Source of the DNA: Wolfiporia cocos
Lineage: Eukaryota; Basidiomycota; Agaricomycetes; Polyporales; Phaeolaceae
Reading direction: 5' to 3'
Length of the DNA stretch: 64,000 nt
Assembly: GCA_029448655.1 (NCBI GenBank)
Contig: JACCLO010000003.1
Coordinates: 2,790,001-2,854,000 of the forward strand
Below the pieces are notes generated by a model. The model was not told where the DNA came from and made no database searches. It worked only from the letters and a program-made list of their open reading frames with translations. How positions within the stretch are numbered: position 1 is the stretch's first letter; each line of letters begins with the position of its first letter. Both the position numbers and the translations under genes were made by a program. Below, in pieces: positions 1-11,805 of the stretch.

Positions 1-441
1 CATAGAAACACCGGCGCCGGAACGCTCAAGCCCCAAAGCTTCATGGGCGGCAAATGTCAGTTCCACTACCGACCGACTAGAGCACGCTGGCTGTGATCAA
101 TTCATTGGTCGAGGGCTTTGTGGCGCTCAACGCGTAGTCCCTATACAGGTCACATGGTCGCGTTCTAGAGCTAAACAATCTGCCTGAGCATGTAATGTCT
201 TACGAGCATTGCGGGGTACATTGTGATTCCTTGTGCGCCTGCACGAGTCGTCATTCCACTTGGCGCATACGAGCCTTTGTCATTCTCCTGAGTAGTGCTG
301 CCAGTGGTGCATGCATATGCCGAGACACCGCGCGGAATCCTGTGCCTGCCTGCTGTCTCCAATTCTCCTCAGCCGTTAGCGGAGCATCCGTCGGCGCAAC
401 GAAAATTTGAAACGCACGCATATACTAGACCACGATCCACC
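1..441. other. intergenic, no gene seen
   Basis: Upstream flank of the first PQ-loop gene. Only short overlapping frames on both strands; none has a recognisable product or a plausible splice continuation. It presumably holds the promoter and 5' UTR of the gene starting at 442. Confidence 0.5.
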
Positions 442-1878
442 ATGCCAGCGAATGCTGCTGCTGAGAATGCCCTCGGTACCTTGGGTATGTCGATGTGCGC
501 TGGCGGCCGCATCACATCCTAACCGTGCTCACATCAGGTACCATTTGCTGGACCATCCAGTTGGTCCCTCAAATTTGGAAGACATGGCGTGACAAGTCTA
601 CCGAAGGCCTTTCTATGTTCCTCGTGTACGACCCATTTGTTTTGTCTGGACTGTCCTCACCGTAATGTCACACAACCGACCACAACTACACGCAGATTCC
701 TATGGGGTGCCTCCGCCGGACCCATGGGCGTATACGCCATCGTCCTCGACCTCAACATCCCGCTAATTCTCCAGCCGCAATTATTCGGCGCACTTTGTTT
801 CTTCTCATGGGCCCAGGTATGCGCATTCATTCTGACGCCTCCTGCCCCGCACGGGCGGGGTTGCAGAGCACTTCTATAGGCACGGCGTGGCTCAAGCGGA
901 TTGAAGTGTTTGGCCCATATCCTCGCTTGAGGCGCATACGCATCACCACGCCCATGCCTGTCGCAATTCCAATCTCCGTGCAATCTCCCTTGCGGCGCGT
1001 TATTTCAAATGTCCTGTCATGCCGTCTCTGGCTCAACATCACAGAGGTACTTGCATGACAGGATCAGTATGCTTATTCGCTGTGATATAGTGCATGTATT
1101 ACGGCAAGAAGCGATCGGTGGCGGCTTGTATTGCAATGTATTTTGGGGCTCTCGTCATCCTGGCCGCATTCCAGGCTGGCATGGTATATGCGATCAGGGT
1201 TCGTGTGCCGCATCACCGTCATTTTGCCTCCGTATTACTCAAAGCAGTTGTTCTCAGCCATCTTATAAGCGAGGAAACGAGACAGGTGCTGAATTCTTTG
1301 GTATTCTGAGCTCAGTGATAATCGCAGTCGCACTCTTGTATGTTAACAGCTCATCAGGTTCCTTGAACTTGAGGTCCACTTACATTTGCTTGACATTCGT
1401 CATTCAGGCCACAATATTGGGAGATATATAAACGACGCGAAGTTGTCGGAATATCAGTTTTATTCATGACGGTTGACATGATGGGTGGGGTCTTTAGCGA
1501 TCTCTCTCTAGCGTTCAAGTCGTCTTTCAACATCATAGCGGGGGTGACTTACTCGCTGGTGGTTGTACGTATTTTTTGAGGTACTCCATGTATTTTGGCA
1601 TGTCCTGACTTGCACGCAAGGTCATGGATGGGCTCGTCATCTTGCTCGCCCTCATCCTCAATCCCCTCGCCAAACGTCGCCGCAAGCGCGCCGAGGCAGC
1701 TACGGTATCATCAGCGAACGTGGTTCCTCCAAGTACCAATGACATACATGAGGGCGGCCCTACTGACATAGAACTTACAAGCAACGATCCTCCGTCTCCC
1801 AGTGCACATGTCGATGTCGAGAGGAAGACGTTGAACGACGAAAAGGATATCGAGCGCCGACAATTTGAAGAGGTTTAA
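442..1878 (+). CDS. PQ-loop repeat membrane protein (SLC66-type)
   Basis: Predicted seven-helix membrane protein of 280 residues. Exons: 442-484, 538-625, 696-816, 1091-1198, 1270-1337, 1408-1564 and 1621-1878; together they make 281 codons with no frame break. Both PQ-loop signatures are present: QLVPQIWKTWRDKSTEGLS near residue 20, and ALLPQYWEIYKRREVVGIS in the second half. The first intron-split helix carries WAQCMYYGKK. The C-terminal tail of about 80 residues is charged, beginning with a KRRRKR stretch after the last helix, so it is probably cytosolic. PQ-loop proteins include lysosomal/vacuolar amino-acid exporters and lipid-regulating proteins; nothing here fixes the substrate. Intron 3 (817-1090, 274 nt) is several times longer than the others and could hide an unrecognised small exon, although the frame closes without one. 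The family call is secure; function is unknown. Confidence 0.82.
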
Positions 1879-2133
1879 CAGACGGAAGCAGCTTACCAGT
1901 TCTGAGTGCAGAGGGTTGGGAGACGGACCTATACGACTCGACGACCGTGTAACCTGCGCGGTCCCCGCTGCGCAGGGGTCATGCCATTACGATAGATGCC
2001 ACGAAGCACGCGGCTACATACAATACGCGTCCCTCCGATAATAGACAAAATGACGTGCACGATGCACGTATATGTACCTGTATTCTGGCCCTTGGCCAGC
2101 ACGACCGTCCAAAAGTTGAAGGAAATACACGCT

Positions 2134-3275
2134 CTACCGCGCCCGCCTGCTGTGGCTCGTGCTCCGGCCGAGCTCGTCGTCGTCGCCGCTTGTGCTCTCC
2201 GTGCTCGTGCCCGCGCGCAGGTGCCCGCCGACGGACAGCTCGTCCTCGTCGAACAGCACCTCGTCCACCTCGTCCACGTCGCCCTTGGACGCGCTCAAGA
2301 CGGGCTTGCGCCGCGCGCGCCCCGGACCTGGGGCACTGACAAAGTCAGCGAAGCTCGTGATGGAGCCGGAGTGAGCGTGGCTCGCACTGGGTTGCCTACT
2401 GTGTGACTGCGCCTGTGGCGGTGCGCGGACGGGGAGACGGTAGAAGTCCTCGACGTCTTCGTCCTCCTCGTCGGGGAGGACACCGAGCGACGTCGAGCCT
2501 AGTGTTGGGGACGTGCGCGAGCGCGGGAGAGAGCGATAGGACCCCTTGCGTAGGTGGATGGCATACGAATAGAGTAGCGCCGCGAAGTAGAACTTGAGAT
2601 GCACTAGTCAGCGGCTGTCATGGGATGTGGCTTGGTGATATACCTTGACGAGCCATCCGAGTACGATCACAGCAGTAGCGAGACCCTTCTCCTCGCTCCA
2701 AATGGTCATGGCGGCGCGCTCACGTTCTTCAGCCGTCATGTTATGGCCACCTAATTGCGTGCCAGCGTTCATCATCTCCTCTTGCGCAGCCGAATTTGCC
2801 TGTCGTCTACCATCATGAGGGGTGTATACCCACCACACGACGGCAAAGAAAACAAGCCATGCAGTGGAAAGGATGTGGTCCGCGAAGAACAGATGTGCAA
2901 AGTACAGCGTATGTTTGGGATTTTCCTTTTGCGGAACGCGATGAGCAGCGGGACAGAAAGTCATGAACCTGACGAATTACCTGTGATGTCGCTCTGAGAC
3001 CCCATACCAAGGCTGCCAGTGCGACGCAAGAATAGATGTACAGGCTGAGCTGCGCGACGGAACCTCCTGCTCCAGTGAATGTGGCTATGAGTCCGTACAC
3101 TCCCGCCACCTTGTTGAGTACCTGCACAGACTTTCAACGACGTTCGTTCACAAGGCAGCTTGGCTGAACGCACAGCAAACAACAACACAATGGTAACAGC
3201 TGTCTTGAGGTCAAGGAACCCAAGAGCAGAAGAGAGTGGCCGAAGACGCCATTCTGGGCGGAGCGTGAGCTTCAT
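2134..3275 (-). CDS. KEI1: Kei1, regulatory subunit of inositolphosphorylceramide synthase
   Basis: Golgi membrane partner of the Aur1 catalytic subunit, which transfers phosphoinositol to ceramide in fungal sphingolipid synthesis. Exons on the minus strand: 3275-3174, 3121-2981, 2925-2644 and 2592-2134, giving 327 residues. The N-terminus reads MKLTLRPEWRLRPLSSALGF, then hydrophobic segments including LDLKTAVTIVLLFA, the SLYIYSCVALAALVWGL helix, and TLYFAHLFFADHIL followed by WLVFFAVVWWVYTPHDG; a last helix contains KFYFAALLYSYAIHLRKG. This set of motifs is characteristic of Kei1. The tail of about 120 residues is Ser/Pro-rich and acidic (DEEDEDVEDF), longer than the conserved core needs. 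The gene is divergent from the eIF4E gene at 3600, with a 324-bp shared upstream region. Confidence 0.85.
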
Positions 3276-3599
3276 GGGAGAAGATGACTAGCAGGTTTTG
3301 CTGGTGATCATAAACTATATCGTCAAAAATCTAGTCGAGCAGAACGCGGCGAACGGCGAGCAAGGAGTGGACGGGTCAGGTCAGAGTCGGAAGAGTGTGA
3401 GAGCGCGTCGACGACGGAACCTCGTCCGGAGGCACGCGCCGAATTTCTCTCACATTTTATTTCTTTGCCCGCCTCGCCGCCTTCCCTCACCGCCGTGCAC
3501 AGCGACTCTGCCCTCGCGCTCATCGCCCTCCGTCTGCACTATACAGCCCGTGTAATACTGTGCTAATCGCTCCCGCCGTTGACCTGACTGCCCCTATCC
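3276..3599. promoter_or_regulatory. shared divergent upstream region, KEI1 / eIF4E2
   Basis: A 324-bp gap between the two divergent start codons. It must hold both promoters. No clear TATA box was seen; the part next to the eIF4E start is pyrimidine-rich, as is common in fungal core promoters. Confidence 0.45.
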
Positions 3600-4745
3600 A
3601 TGGCCGGCTACTTCTCCAACCACTCCCAATCGCGCTTCCTCGCTAATTCGAACCCGAATTCAAGCACAGCACAGGCCCCGGCACCCCCCAACTCGCCGGC
3701 GTCGACGCGCCCGCGCGCGCCGTCCTCGAAGCACTTCTCCACGTCCATCCCTCCTGCGTCGAGCGAGGACAAGGCGCAGGCCAAGGACAAGACGTCCGCG
3801 AACGGGAGCCGCAACAGCAGCCCCGTCGTGCACCCCCTCCGCCACACGTATGTTCGTGCCCTCCCCTGTCCGCGCCCGCCTGACCGCTGACCCGGCGCGC
3901 GCCGCAGCTGGGTCTTCTGGTTCCGCCAGCAGCGCGGGCCCGGGACGAAAATCACGAACTACGAGGAGGGCATCAAGAAGGTCTCCGCGTTCAGCTCCGT
4001 ACGTCCGCCCGTGCCCCGCTGCCCGCGCGCTGCCCGCTGACCGCCGACCGGGCCGCGCCGCCAGGTCGAGTCCTTCTGGTCCCTCTGGACGCACCTCCAC
4101 CCGCCCTCGGGCCTCCTCCCGACGACGGACTGCCTCCTCTTCCACGCGGGCGTGCGCCGCCCGGTCTGGGAGGACCCGCTCAACCTCGCCGGCGGCAAGT
4201 GGATCATCCGCCTGCGCAAGGGCGTCGCGGACCGCCTCTGGGAGGACCTCGTCCTCGCCGTGCTCGGCGACCAGTTCGCCGACTGCGGCGCAGCAGACGA
4301 GGCCTCCGCTGCAGACGGGCCCGGCGCGGGCGTGAAGGAGAAGGAGAAGGAAGAGAACAACAGCTCCGGCGCGAGCAGCGATGAGTGGCCCGAGATCTGC
4401 GGATGCACGATCAGTGTACGGCAGAACGAGGACATCATCTCCGTGTGGAACAGGTGCGATGCGGACGCACGCGTGAAGGAGAAAGTAAAGTGCGTCTGCG
4501 TCTTGTGCACAACACCGTTGGCTCGCTCTGATGATGATTTCGATGCCGTTGACCTCTGCTAGAGAGACGATCCGGCGGGTGCTGAACCTCCCGCCAACGA
4601 CCGTCATGGAGTACAAGTCGAACAATGGTACGTCCCGACGCTCCCACGTAGTCATGTCTCCCCCCTCACCTGGCGCGCAGATTCCATGCAGGACAAGTCG
4701 AGCTTCCGCGTGCCCGCTAGTTCTGACCGTACACCACTATCATAA
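3600..4745 (+). CDS. eIF4E family cap-binding protein, type 2 (4EHP-like)
   Basis: mRNA 5'-cap binding protein. Exons: 3600-3847, 3908-3998, 4065-4489, 4563-4627 and 4681-4745; 297 residues with a continuous frame. The eIF4E fold starts at about residue 84 with WVFWFRQQRGPG, followed by the cap-stacking region SFWSLWTHLHPP, then RRPVWEDPLNLAGGKWIIRL and DIISVWNR; the last conserved block is RRVLNLPPTTVMEYK. A Phe-Trp-Phe context replaces the usual first stacking Trp pair, and the LHPPSGL segment matches class II (eIF4E2/4EHP) rather than canonical eIF4E. The first 80 residues are a low-complexity Ser/Pro/Ala extension, and an acidic/Lys-rich insert (about residues 215-240) interrupts the fold. 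The exon 3/4 junction was chosen so that KEKVKETIRRVL is continuous, matching family spacing. 4EHP proteins usually repress rather than promote translation; that role here is inferred. Confidence 0.85.
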
Positions 4746-5168
4746 TACCGTTCCGCAGAGGGCGCTCTTGCCGCCACAAAACATCCTGTAGCTCTATTCC
4801 GCTGCTATCTTATTGGGTATTGTCTGTTGCCACAAAACTGTTGTGACAAACACGTTGCGCGAAGACTAGGACTAGACAAGACACACAAGGCGGTGGTAAA
4901 GGCACGTAAGGTAAGCAATCCCGGGGCGAGGAAGAAATCATAAATACAGTCCACTCGGCTGCAGTTGCGCAAAGCACTGAAAAGAACGAGCCGCGCTCGG
5001 GTCAGTTAGTAGCGCGAACGGTCGTCGCTGATGGTATAGTCCGGGCATCTCGTGCTTGTCAACGTCGGCGTCGTGCGATCATGGGCGGGGAGAACTCTAC
5101 CTACTGTCTATACGGTGATCGTCGTTTACGGAAAAAGGAATTAAGAGATACGTCCACTGGTAGTCCGT
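4746..5168. other. intergenic between convergent genes
   Basis: This 423-bp gap separates the 3' ends of the eIF4E2 (+) and Sly41-like (-) genes. It holds their 3' UTRs; no additional gene or clear repeat was seen. Confidence 0.5.
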
Positions 5169-7166
5169 TCACGCTGCGACCACGACCACGGCCCGCGGCG
5201 CGGCCTCGTGCGGCCGCTCGGGCGCGCACCCGACCGCCGTTGCCCCGCGGTGGTCCGCAGCCCACTCCGGGCGCTCCTCGAGCGGGGGCGAGTCGAGCGA
5301 CGGCGGCGGGGAGGGGTACAGGTCGACCGGGGAGGGCGTCAAGCCGGGCTTGACGTTGCTCGGGGGCGGCGCGGTGATCTGGATGCGCAGATTCGGCGCG
5401 TTGTGTGTCTGCGAGTACGACAGCGGGTGCCCGCGGTGCGTCTGGTGCGGGGCGTGCGCGCTGCGCGCGGGCGCCGGGGGCGCCGGGAGCGCATGCGGCT
5501 TCGGCGCCGGGGGCGGTGCCGCGGCGGGCGGGAACGCGTAGGGGCGGCCGTACGCGGAGGTCGTGCCGATGTCGATGACGACCGCGGGCGGGGGGCTCGG
5601 GACGGGCGTGGGCACGGGCGTGATCTCCGAGCGGTTGCTGGGGAGCTCGAGCGAGCGGGCGGCGTTGGCGCGGCGCATGGTGCGCTCGCCCTTCTCGACG
5701 TCGCCCTTGGCGCGGTTGTAGAGCCAGAGGCCGGCGGAGGTGAGCGCGATGCCGGCGGCCTGCACGGCGTGCACGGGCTGCGCGAACCACGCGATCGCGA
5801 TGCAGATGACCGCGACGCGCTTGACGAGCGACGCGATGCTGTACGTGACCGGCGACGTCTGCGCGAGGAGGACGAACGCGATGATGTTCTGCGCAAAGTG
5901 CACCGTCCCGTTCGCGAGGAAGTGCGCGAGCACGCCGTGCGCGCCCGGCGCGCGCCCCGCGGCGTGCGCGGGGTGCCCCGTGTATGCGGGGTCGCGTGCC
6001 ATCGCGAGCAGCGCCGGGAGATCGTAGTACGCCCAGATGGGGATCATGAGCACGAACGCCATGCCCGAGGAGTAGAAGAGCAGGTTCAGCTTGTCCAGCT
6101 TGTGCGCGGACGCCGCGGACGCGCCCGGGCCCGAGGGCATGATCTTCTTGAAGAAGATGTTGGAGCTGACGAAGACGATCGCAGAGCCGAACGCGCAGAG
6201 GAGGCCGATCGCGTTTGAGGCGGACATGTCGAAGCTGCAGGCGAGCATCACGCCGAGCGTGAGCGGCAGCAGGGAGATGTACGTCTTGGGCGAGTACCGG
6301 ACGCGGAAGAGGAGCGCGTATGCCGCTACCGTGAAGAGCGGTGACAGAGCCTATGACACCATAATGAATACACGTCTGCTGTGATTTGATCTGACCTGAT
6401 GTAAGGGGTGCGATCTGCGACTGCCCTTTGCTGCAGCCGGATCGTTGCTGATCGCTGACGCAGCGAAGGCCGGACGCGTGCTCGCATGCCCTACGCCAGA
6501 AGTCAGAGGCTGGACGCCCTTCCCGAGGCTTACCTTGATCGTGTGTACCGTGCTGACAGGTATGCGCGAGATGGCCATGCTCGAGAAGATATGGCCGCCG
6601 ACCTGGAATACGCCCATAGGGAGGGTGCTCTCCAGGATCGCCTTCGTCGGAGCCCGGAACCGCGAGAAGCGCACGAGCGGGCTCATAAAGAGCAGACAGT
6701 ACGCGGCGACGAAGCCGAACTGCACGAAGGTGAGTGTGATCGGGTAGCGGAACTGGGTCATGATGACCTTGCCCGTGTTGGAGGAGAGCGCCGAGGTCGT
6801 GTACCAGAGCGCGCAGAGGAGCACGAAGCGCACAGTCGCTGGCGCCGGAAGGGGCGATTGCGGTGACGACGCCGTCAGCGTCGGGCGCGGGCTGCCGACC
6901 ACGCCCTGCGACCAGGACGAAATCCGGCGGAGGAAAGCGCGCTTGATGTTCCGGAGGCGCACTGCGGGGTTGTGCATGGAGTCTGCAGACTCCCAGGGAT
7001 GCTTCTCGCTGATAGCGGAGATGGGAAGCATCTGTTCAGAGCCAGAGGCGATGCTGGCCAGCCAGGTCGTGCCTCTGGGGGAGCGGGGCTTTTGGTAGCT
7101 GTCGTGGGACCTCCAGGTCGCGGGTCGCTGATGTGGAGGTGTCCAGGAGTTGTTCGGGCGAATCAT
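5169..7166 (-). CDS. Sly41-like triose-phosphate-transporter family protein
   Basis: Drug/metabolite-transporter superfamily membrane protein with a TPT domain. Two exons: 7166-6534 and 6350-5169, 604 residues, phase-0 intron of 183 nt. The start at 7166 is the first ATG of the frame; the frame extends to 7190 only through a non-ATG codon. After about 120 hydrophilic residues the TPT domain begins at FVLLCALWYTTSALSSNTGK, then YPITLTFVQFGFVAAYCLL, LPMGVFQVGGHIFSSMAIS, and in exon 2 LSPLFTVAAYALLFRVRYSP, SSNIFFKKI and SPVTYSIASLVKRVAVI. The last conserved block, GLWLYNRAKGDVEKGER, is followed by a tail of about 180 residues that is very rich in Pro and Ala. Yeast SLY41 was found as a high-copy suppressor of loss of Ypt1 in ER-Golgi traffic; the substrate is not evident from sequence. 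Confidence 0.82.
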
Positions 7167-8029
7167 AGTGGGCAAGAGTACAGCTGCCAAGGGTGCGTCT
7201 TAGGGGCGGGAGTCGGCGGTATTCTATCAGAGCAGCATGAAGGGGGCAATTAGGGTGAGGAGGAGTACAGACTGGAGTAGGATATCCCTGGCAGCTCTCG
7301 CCCCATCAGAACCAGGCTGCGGTGGCGGAGCGGCTTTGCACCTGTTTGCCAGCGGTGGCACCGTTACCTTCGGGCGCAGGACTTGTTTGCCAAAATGGGA
7401 GCAACGCAGCTGGCGAAGTGATGCGGGCGGCGCTGGCGGAATTAAAGGAGCTCTACCCGTGCGAGATCTTTCGGGGCGCCGCGGGCTGCGGAAGGTGTGG
7501 CTCTACCGCATTGGCTCGTTGTGCCCCCGGCTTCTGCACAACGCTTTGTATTCGGTGCGCGACAGAATCCTCTTCCTACAGAGACCATGAAGCGAACACA
7601 GTAGCCAGGACGCAATGCAATCGAGGTCTGTCTGCCTACACACGAAGTGAGTGGTATTTCCAATCCGAGCAGGAGGCCTTCCAGATCAGGATCATCAGCT
7701 TCAACCTCTGGCAATGCAGCATCCTGACACAACGCAAACCTCCCTGCGCAGAGCCAAGGAATTCTCGAGGATTCTACTTGCAGATGGCCGGGGTCCCGCG
7801 GAAACGATCGGGACCCTGAGCCTAGCCCCCCTGCTCATACAGACCAGCAGCTCTCCATATAACTCCTCCATGCCTCCCTCCCCTTTCCTCGCTCCAGCAC
7901 CCCGCCCTCCCCGCCGCCGCCCACGACCGCGCAGCCCGGTATGTAGACTGCACGCCAGAGCCGCAGAAAGCGCTGATGGAACGCCCCGTGGGGCCCCGCC
8001 ACGGAAGTTATTCCTAGACCGCCAGAAAC
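7167..8029. other. intergenic, divergent upstream region
   Basis: An 863-bp gap between divergent start codons (Sly41-like and the gene at 8030). It contains short frames without recognisable products, and a pyrimidine-rich stretch close to 7870-7930 upstream of the plus-strand gene. Confidence 0.45.
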
Positions 8030-9758
8030 ATGAGTGCCCCCGTGTCCCCGTCGAGCAGCCCCTCGCTCAGCCCGACACGCGCACGCAGGCTCTCCGCGCG
8101 CCGCGGCTCCGTCTCCGCCTCCGACCCCTGGGGCGCCCACGCGAGCATCAACAACCACCCGAGCAGGGCGACCTCGAGCCGCCTCACCATCGTCCGCGTG
8201 CCCCCGAACGGCGACGACGACGCGCAGCAGCGCAGGCACCGCCGCCACGGGAGCAACGCCTCCATCGGCTCCACCGCCTCCTCCGTCGGCCGCGGCGAGG
8301 GCTCGCGCATGAGCTTCGCCTTCACCTCCTTCTCCCAGCAGCCCTCCGCCGGCGGCAGCAGCCCGACGTCGTCCCCGCGCATCCGCCCCCAGTCGCCCAA
8401 CCTCGTGCGCCGCACCTCCGGCTCGTTCAGCGGGGGCAAGCTCTCGCCCGAGCAGCTGCTCGACGTCGCGCGCCAGTCGTGCAACCCGCGTCCGTCGTTC
8501 AGCAGCGGCGCCGGCGGGAGCCCCGTCGCGCCCTTCGCGCCCGCGCCCCTCGTCTCCTTCACGCCGCTCGCGGACGAGATCTTCCTCCCGTTCGTCGACC
8601 GCCCCGCCGAGGTCGCCCAGCTCGTCGCCGCCCCGCCGACCGCGAAGCTCTTCGCGCTCCTCGCGCAGACGTTCCCCGCGGACGCGCGCGTGCCCGCGGG
8701 CACTGAGTCCGCCGCGAGCCTCCTCGCGCGCGACCCGCGGCAGTGGACGTACGCCGAGCTCGCGTTCTGGATGCAGGCCGTGGACCGGGACGCCGCCGAT
8801 GACGTAGCGTGGGCGACCAAGGCGCGCGCCTGCATCATGGCCAAGAGCGAGCTCATCTGGGCGCGCGTCAAGGGCGCCCTCGGCGTGCCCCCCGAGCTCG
8901 ACGTCGACGAGGAGGAGCTCGCCGCGTTTGCGTCCGAGCTCCCCTCCGCCGTCGACACCGACACCGACACCGAGGAGGAGCAGCCGGCGCCCTCCGCCCC
9001 CGAAGGCGAGCGCTACCCCGTGTCCGAGCCGCCCAGCCCGCTCGCCGCCGCGGGACCCGCGCCGCCCGGGTCCGCGCCCGCCGACGAGCTCGCCATCGAG
9101 CCCGTCTTCGCGGGCTCGTCCGCGTTCCCGCCGACCTCGTCCGCGCTCGATCCCTCGGAGAAGCACGAGCTCTGCGAGCTGCGCGAGGAGGACGAGGAGG
9201 ACGAGGCCGGCGGCGCGGCGGGCGGCGCGGCCGGCACGCACGAGGACGAGCCCGAGGTGCTCGGCCTGCGCTTCCTCACGAGCCCCGCCTCGTCCGCCGC
9301 CGCGGGCTACGCCGCGAGCCCGGGCGGGTCGCCGCCGAGCATGCCGCTCGGGAGCCCCACGCGCTCACGGGCGCCGTCGCACGGCGCGCACGACCCGCAC
9401 GACGCGTACGACGCGCTGTGCGAGCGCGGGCCCGGGCACCCGCTCTTCCCCAGCAGCTTTGCGCACCTCTCGCTCGCGCCGACGCTGCGGAACAGGTGCG
9501 TGCTTTCCTCCGTCCTGGTGGGGCGGGTGCTGAGCGGCGATTGGCGATTGTAGGAATGGCCGCGCGCAGAGCCTGTGGAACCCCCCGCCGCTGGCGTTTG
9601 GGAGCCCGCACGCGGTCCGTGGGGGCGTGCAGCACGCGCACAGCGCTGCGGGCGGCTATAGGCCGTTCGCGCACGACTGGGCGCACGCGTACGACCCGGC
9701 GCATCACGAGTACGCTGTCGCGTCGAGCGCGGGGAGCGTGAGCGGCATTGAAGTGTGA
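8030..9758 (+). CDS. unrecognised Ser/Pro-rich protein with a conserved-looking core
   Basis: Two exons, 8030-9495 and 9554-9758, give 556 residues; the frame is closed by a GTGCGT...TAG intron. I do not recognise a named family. The first 150 residues are low-complexity Ser/Arg/Pro. A denser, probably folded core lies at about residues 175-300: it starts near SFTPLADEIFLPFVDRP, includes LFALLAQTFP and ARDPRQWTYAELAFWMQAVD, and ends near IWARVKGALGVPPELDVDEE. After this come acidic repeats (DTDTDTEEE, REEDEEDE) and a Gly/Ala/Ser-rich tail ending ...SGIEV. The core's mixed hydrophobic/charged pattern suggests a helical domain. A long open frame of 468 codons on the opposite strand is a by-product of high GC content. 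It is likely a lineage-specific gene of Basidiomycota; function unknown. Confidence 0.68.
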
Positions 9759-11644
9759 GTGTGCGATGAGGGGACGCGGTCTGGAGGATTTGGACGAGGA
9801 TGTGGGATTTGGTAGCGTAAACACGAAGAGTCACGGAGGAATTTGCGAGGTGTGGCGTGTGTCGGTAACATTCACGGTCCCGTTTGTTTGTTGTACATAT
9901 AGGCTTGAGTGGTAATCGCTGTCGATTCGGTGATTGTGTACGAGCAGCTTGTGAGAGTGCCCCGTGATCCGTTCTTTCGACGGCATCCAGTCTCACGGTC
10001 TATCGTTATCGAAGTTGGTAATGATGAGTGAAGATTCGGACGAGTACTGATAAGGATGCACAACATTCCATGATACACAAGCACCTCTAATCGCGATAAA
10101 GCTAGGGGCCGAAATTAAACGCCAATGTTCGGGAATGTGGTGCTCTAGAACAGGTTCCTCTCTAGATATTCCTTGGCGGGCCAGTTTTGTTGAACAAATG
10201 CGATTCCACGAGCGAATAGTGTATACTACAGTCGTCCCCGAAGATAATGACCATCGTTACTTTATTCGCCTGTCGACGCGTCGATCATCCGAGCCAAAGA
10301 TTCAAGCCATCTTCCGACACTAAGAGCGGCCGTAAGCGCGTGTATCAACGTCGAAGAGTACATTATCTGTACAGCTTAGTCATGTCTAGCAGCGCCGCGA
10401 TGACACCCACAGCATAACGTGAAGTAATAATGATAATGCACTCGTCGTCCTTGCGTGACAGCACTCCCGTGGCTAGCGCGTATGATCGTCGTCAATAGCC
10501 CATTGACTCTTGAGCTTGAGACCCGATTCAAATGCAGACGAGCACTTCACCGTGCGGGACGCTTCCCGCGGTCTCGAGTGCCAGTGCTCTGCGCGCCACC
10601 CACTCCCCTCGTCTTCACTCCGCCCGTGGAGACACTCGTCCGACTTCTGCCCGGCCTAGCATTTTCGCTGCTTCTGCCGCCTAAAGTAGAAGGGGGCGCA
10701 ACGGAGGCAGACCCACGCGACCTCAGCCGCTTTGCCCTACCGTGAGATATGTGCTCTTACCAATATGACCCTTATCGCCACGGGCGCTTATTTGCGACCT
10801 TATCGCGAGCATAATTGCAAGACAATCACTTTGGGTTGTCATGTTATGTATGAGCCACCCGTTATTCCCGCTACGTCAGTAGTGGGTTCTTGTACCTCTG
10901 ATCAAAACTGATCGTCCGCCAAAAATGCTGATTGGGGGCAAAACTCCTGCCCTAAATCTCCATTCACGTGTCTTCGCTCTCTGTCCACACCAGTTCAGAT
11001 GCGACTCAGTCATGGATATCTGGATCCTGTCCCATCCTTTAGGTATGTTTCTTCTTTTTCCACCTATTGCTACACCCTCCTGTCTCTCGTGGTAGTGTTC
11101 CATATATCACTGCCATTGTCCCCCTGGAAAATTCTGTCTGCAAACCAGGAGTTTGTCAGGCAGAATGCTCCACCTTATATACCATGAGATATGCAACAGA
11201 CGCGCAACATGCTTGCCAATATAGGAGTTTCTATACTTCCTGCTTCACAATTCCTTCAGCTGCTTCTGGCCCTTTGACCAGCCATAGCATCAGCATCGAC
11301 CCACTCACGGATGTTACCGGTTGGTCTGTCTCTCTCTTCCATCACTTGTTGACCGGAAAGTGTACCCCCTCTTTACCTCAGCGGAGAGCTCCTTATTCCA
11401 TGCCCATGGCACTAGAGGTGCATACAAATGATGCTGCGAAAGTCTTCAAAAACCTTTGTGTGTCGCCTTCCAAATGCCAGAAGATACTGTAGAAGCATCT
11501 TCTTTCGTTGCATTGAAGTCTACCTCTCCAGAAGCTGTAGCTTCATATAGTACACCTGATACACACTTACATTTAAATGCAAATGTGTCTGCTCAACATA
11601 AGTGCCGTGTCACCCAAAACATGTACTCTGATTCTGTATGCTCC
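9759..11644. other. intergenic, repeat-bearing, no gene seen
   Basis: Between the 8030-9758 gene and the mobile-element block. It starts with the 3' flank of that gene, then becomes AT-richer. Only short frames are present (the longest about 140 codons, no recognisable product). A diverged copy of the 16,480-16,690 repeat lies at about 10,745-10,860. A repeated TTTTTCCCTA-like pyrimidine stretch follows just after this interval, inside the LTR that begins at 11,645. Confidence 0.45.
10745..10860 (+). repeat. diverged copy of a dispersed repeat
   Basis: Shares with 16,480-16,590 the order CTTATCGCxACGGGCGCTTATT, CGAGCATAAT and TATGAGCCAC. A third partial copy of the TATGAGCCAC motif occurs at about 14,375. 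The copies differ at many positions, so this is an old repeat. Confidence 0.5.
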
Positions 11645-11805
11645 TGTCACGGTTTCTCTTATTTTTCCCTATTTTTCCCTATTTTCTCTGATTTTCTACA
11701 GCTCGTTCTGCTCGCTTTCCAAGTCACATTATGTCCTATCTTATCTCACTCTCGTAGATAACTCTTATCTTATCTCTTGTGCACGTTAGCTCAGCGCCTA
11801 TCATG

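Noticed and set aside
3660..4655. 331-codon frame on the minus strand
   Set aside because: Overlaps eIF4E2 exons and introns in antisense. The plus-strand gene has clear family motifs and this frame has none.
5208..6218. 336-codon frame on the plus strand
   Set aside because: Antisense to the Sly41-like exon 2; almost entirely Arg, Gly, Ala, Val and Asp, an artefact of GC-rich third positions.
7835..9241. 468-codon frame on the minus strand
   Set aside because: It lies opposite the 8030-9758 gene. Its Arg/Gly/Ala-rich translation is the mirror of GC-rich coding DNA, and there is no domain.
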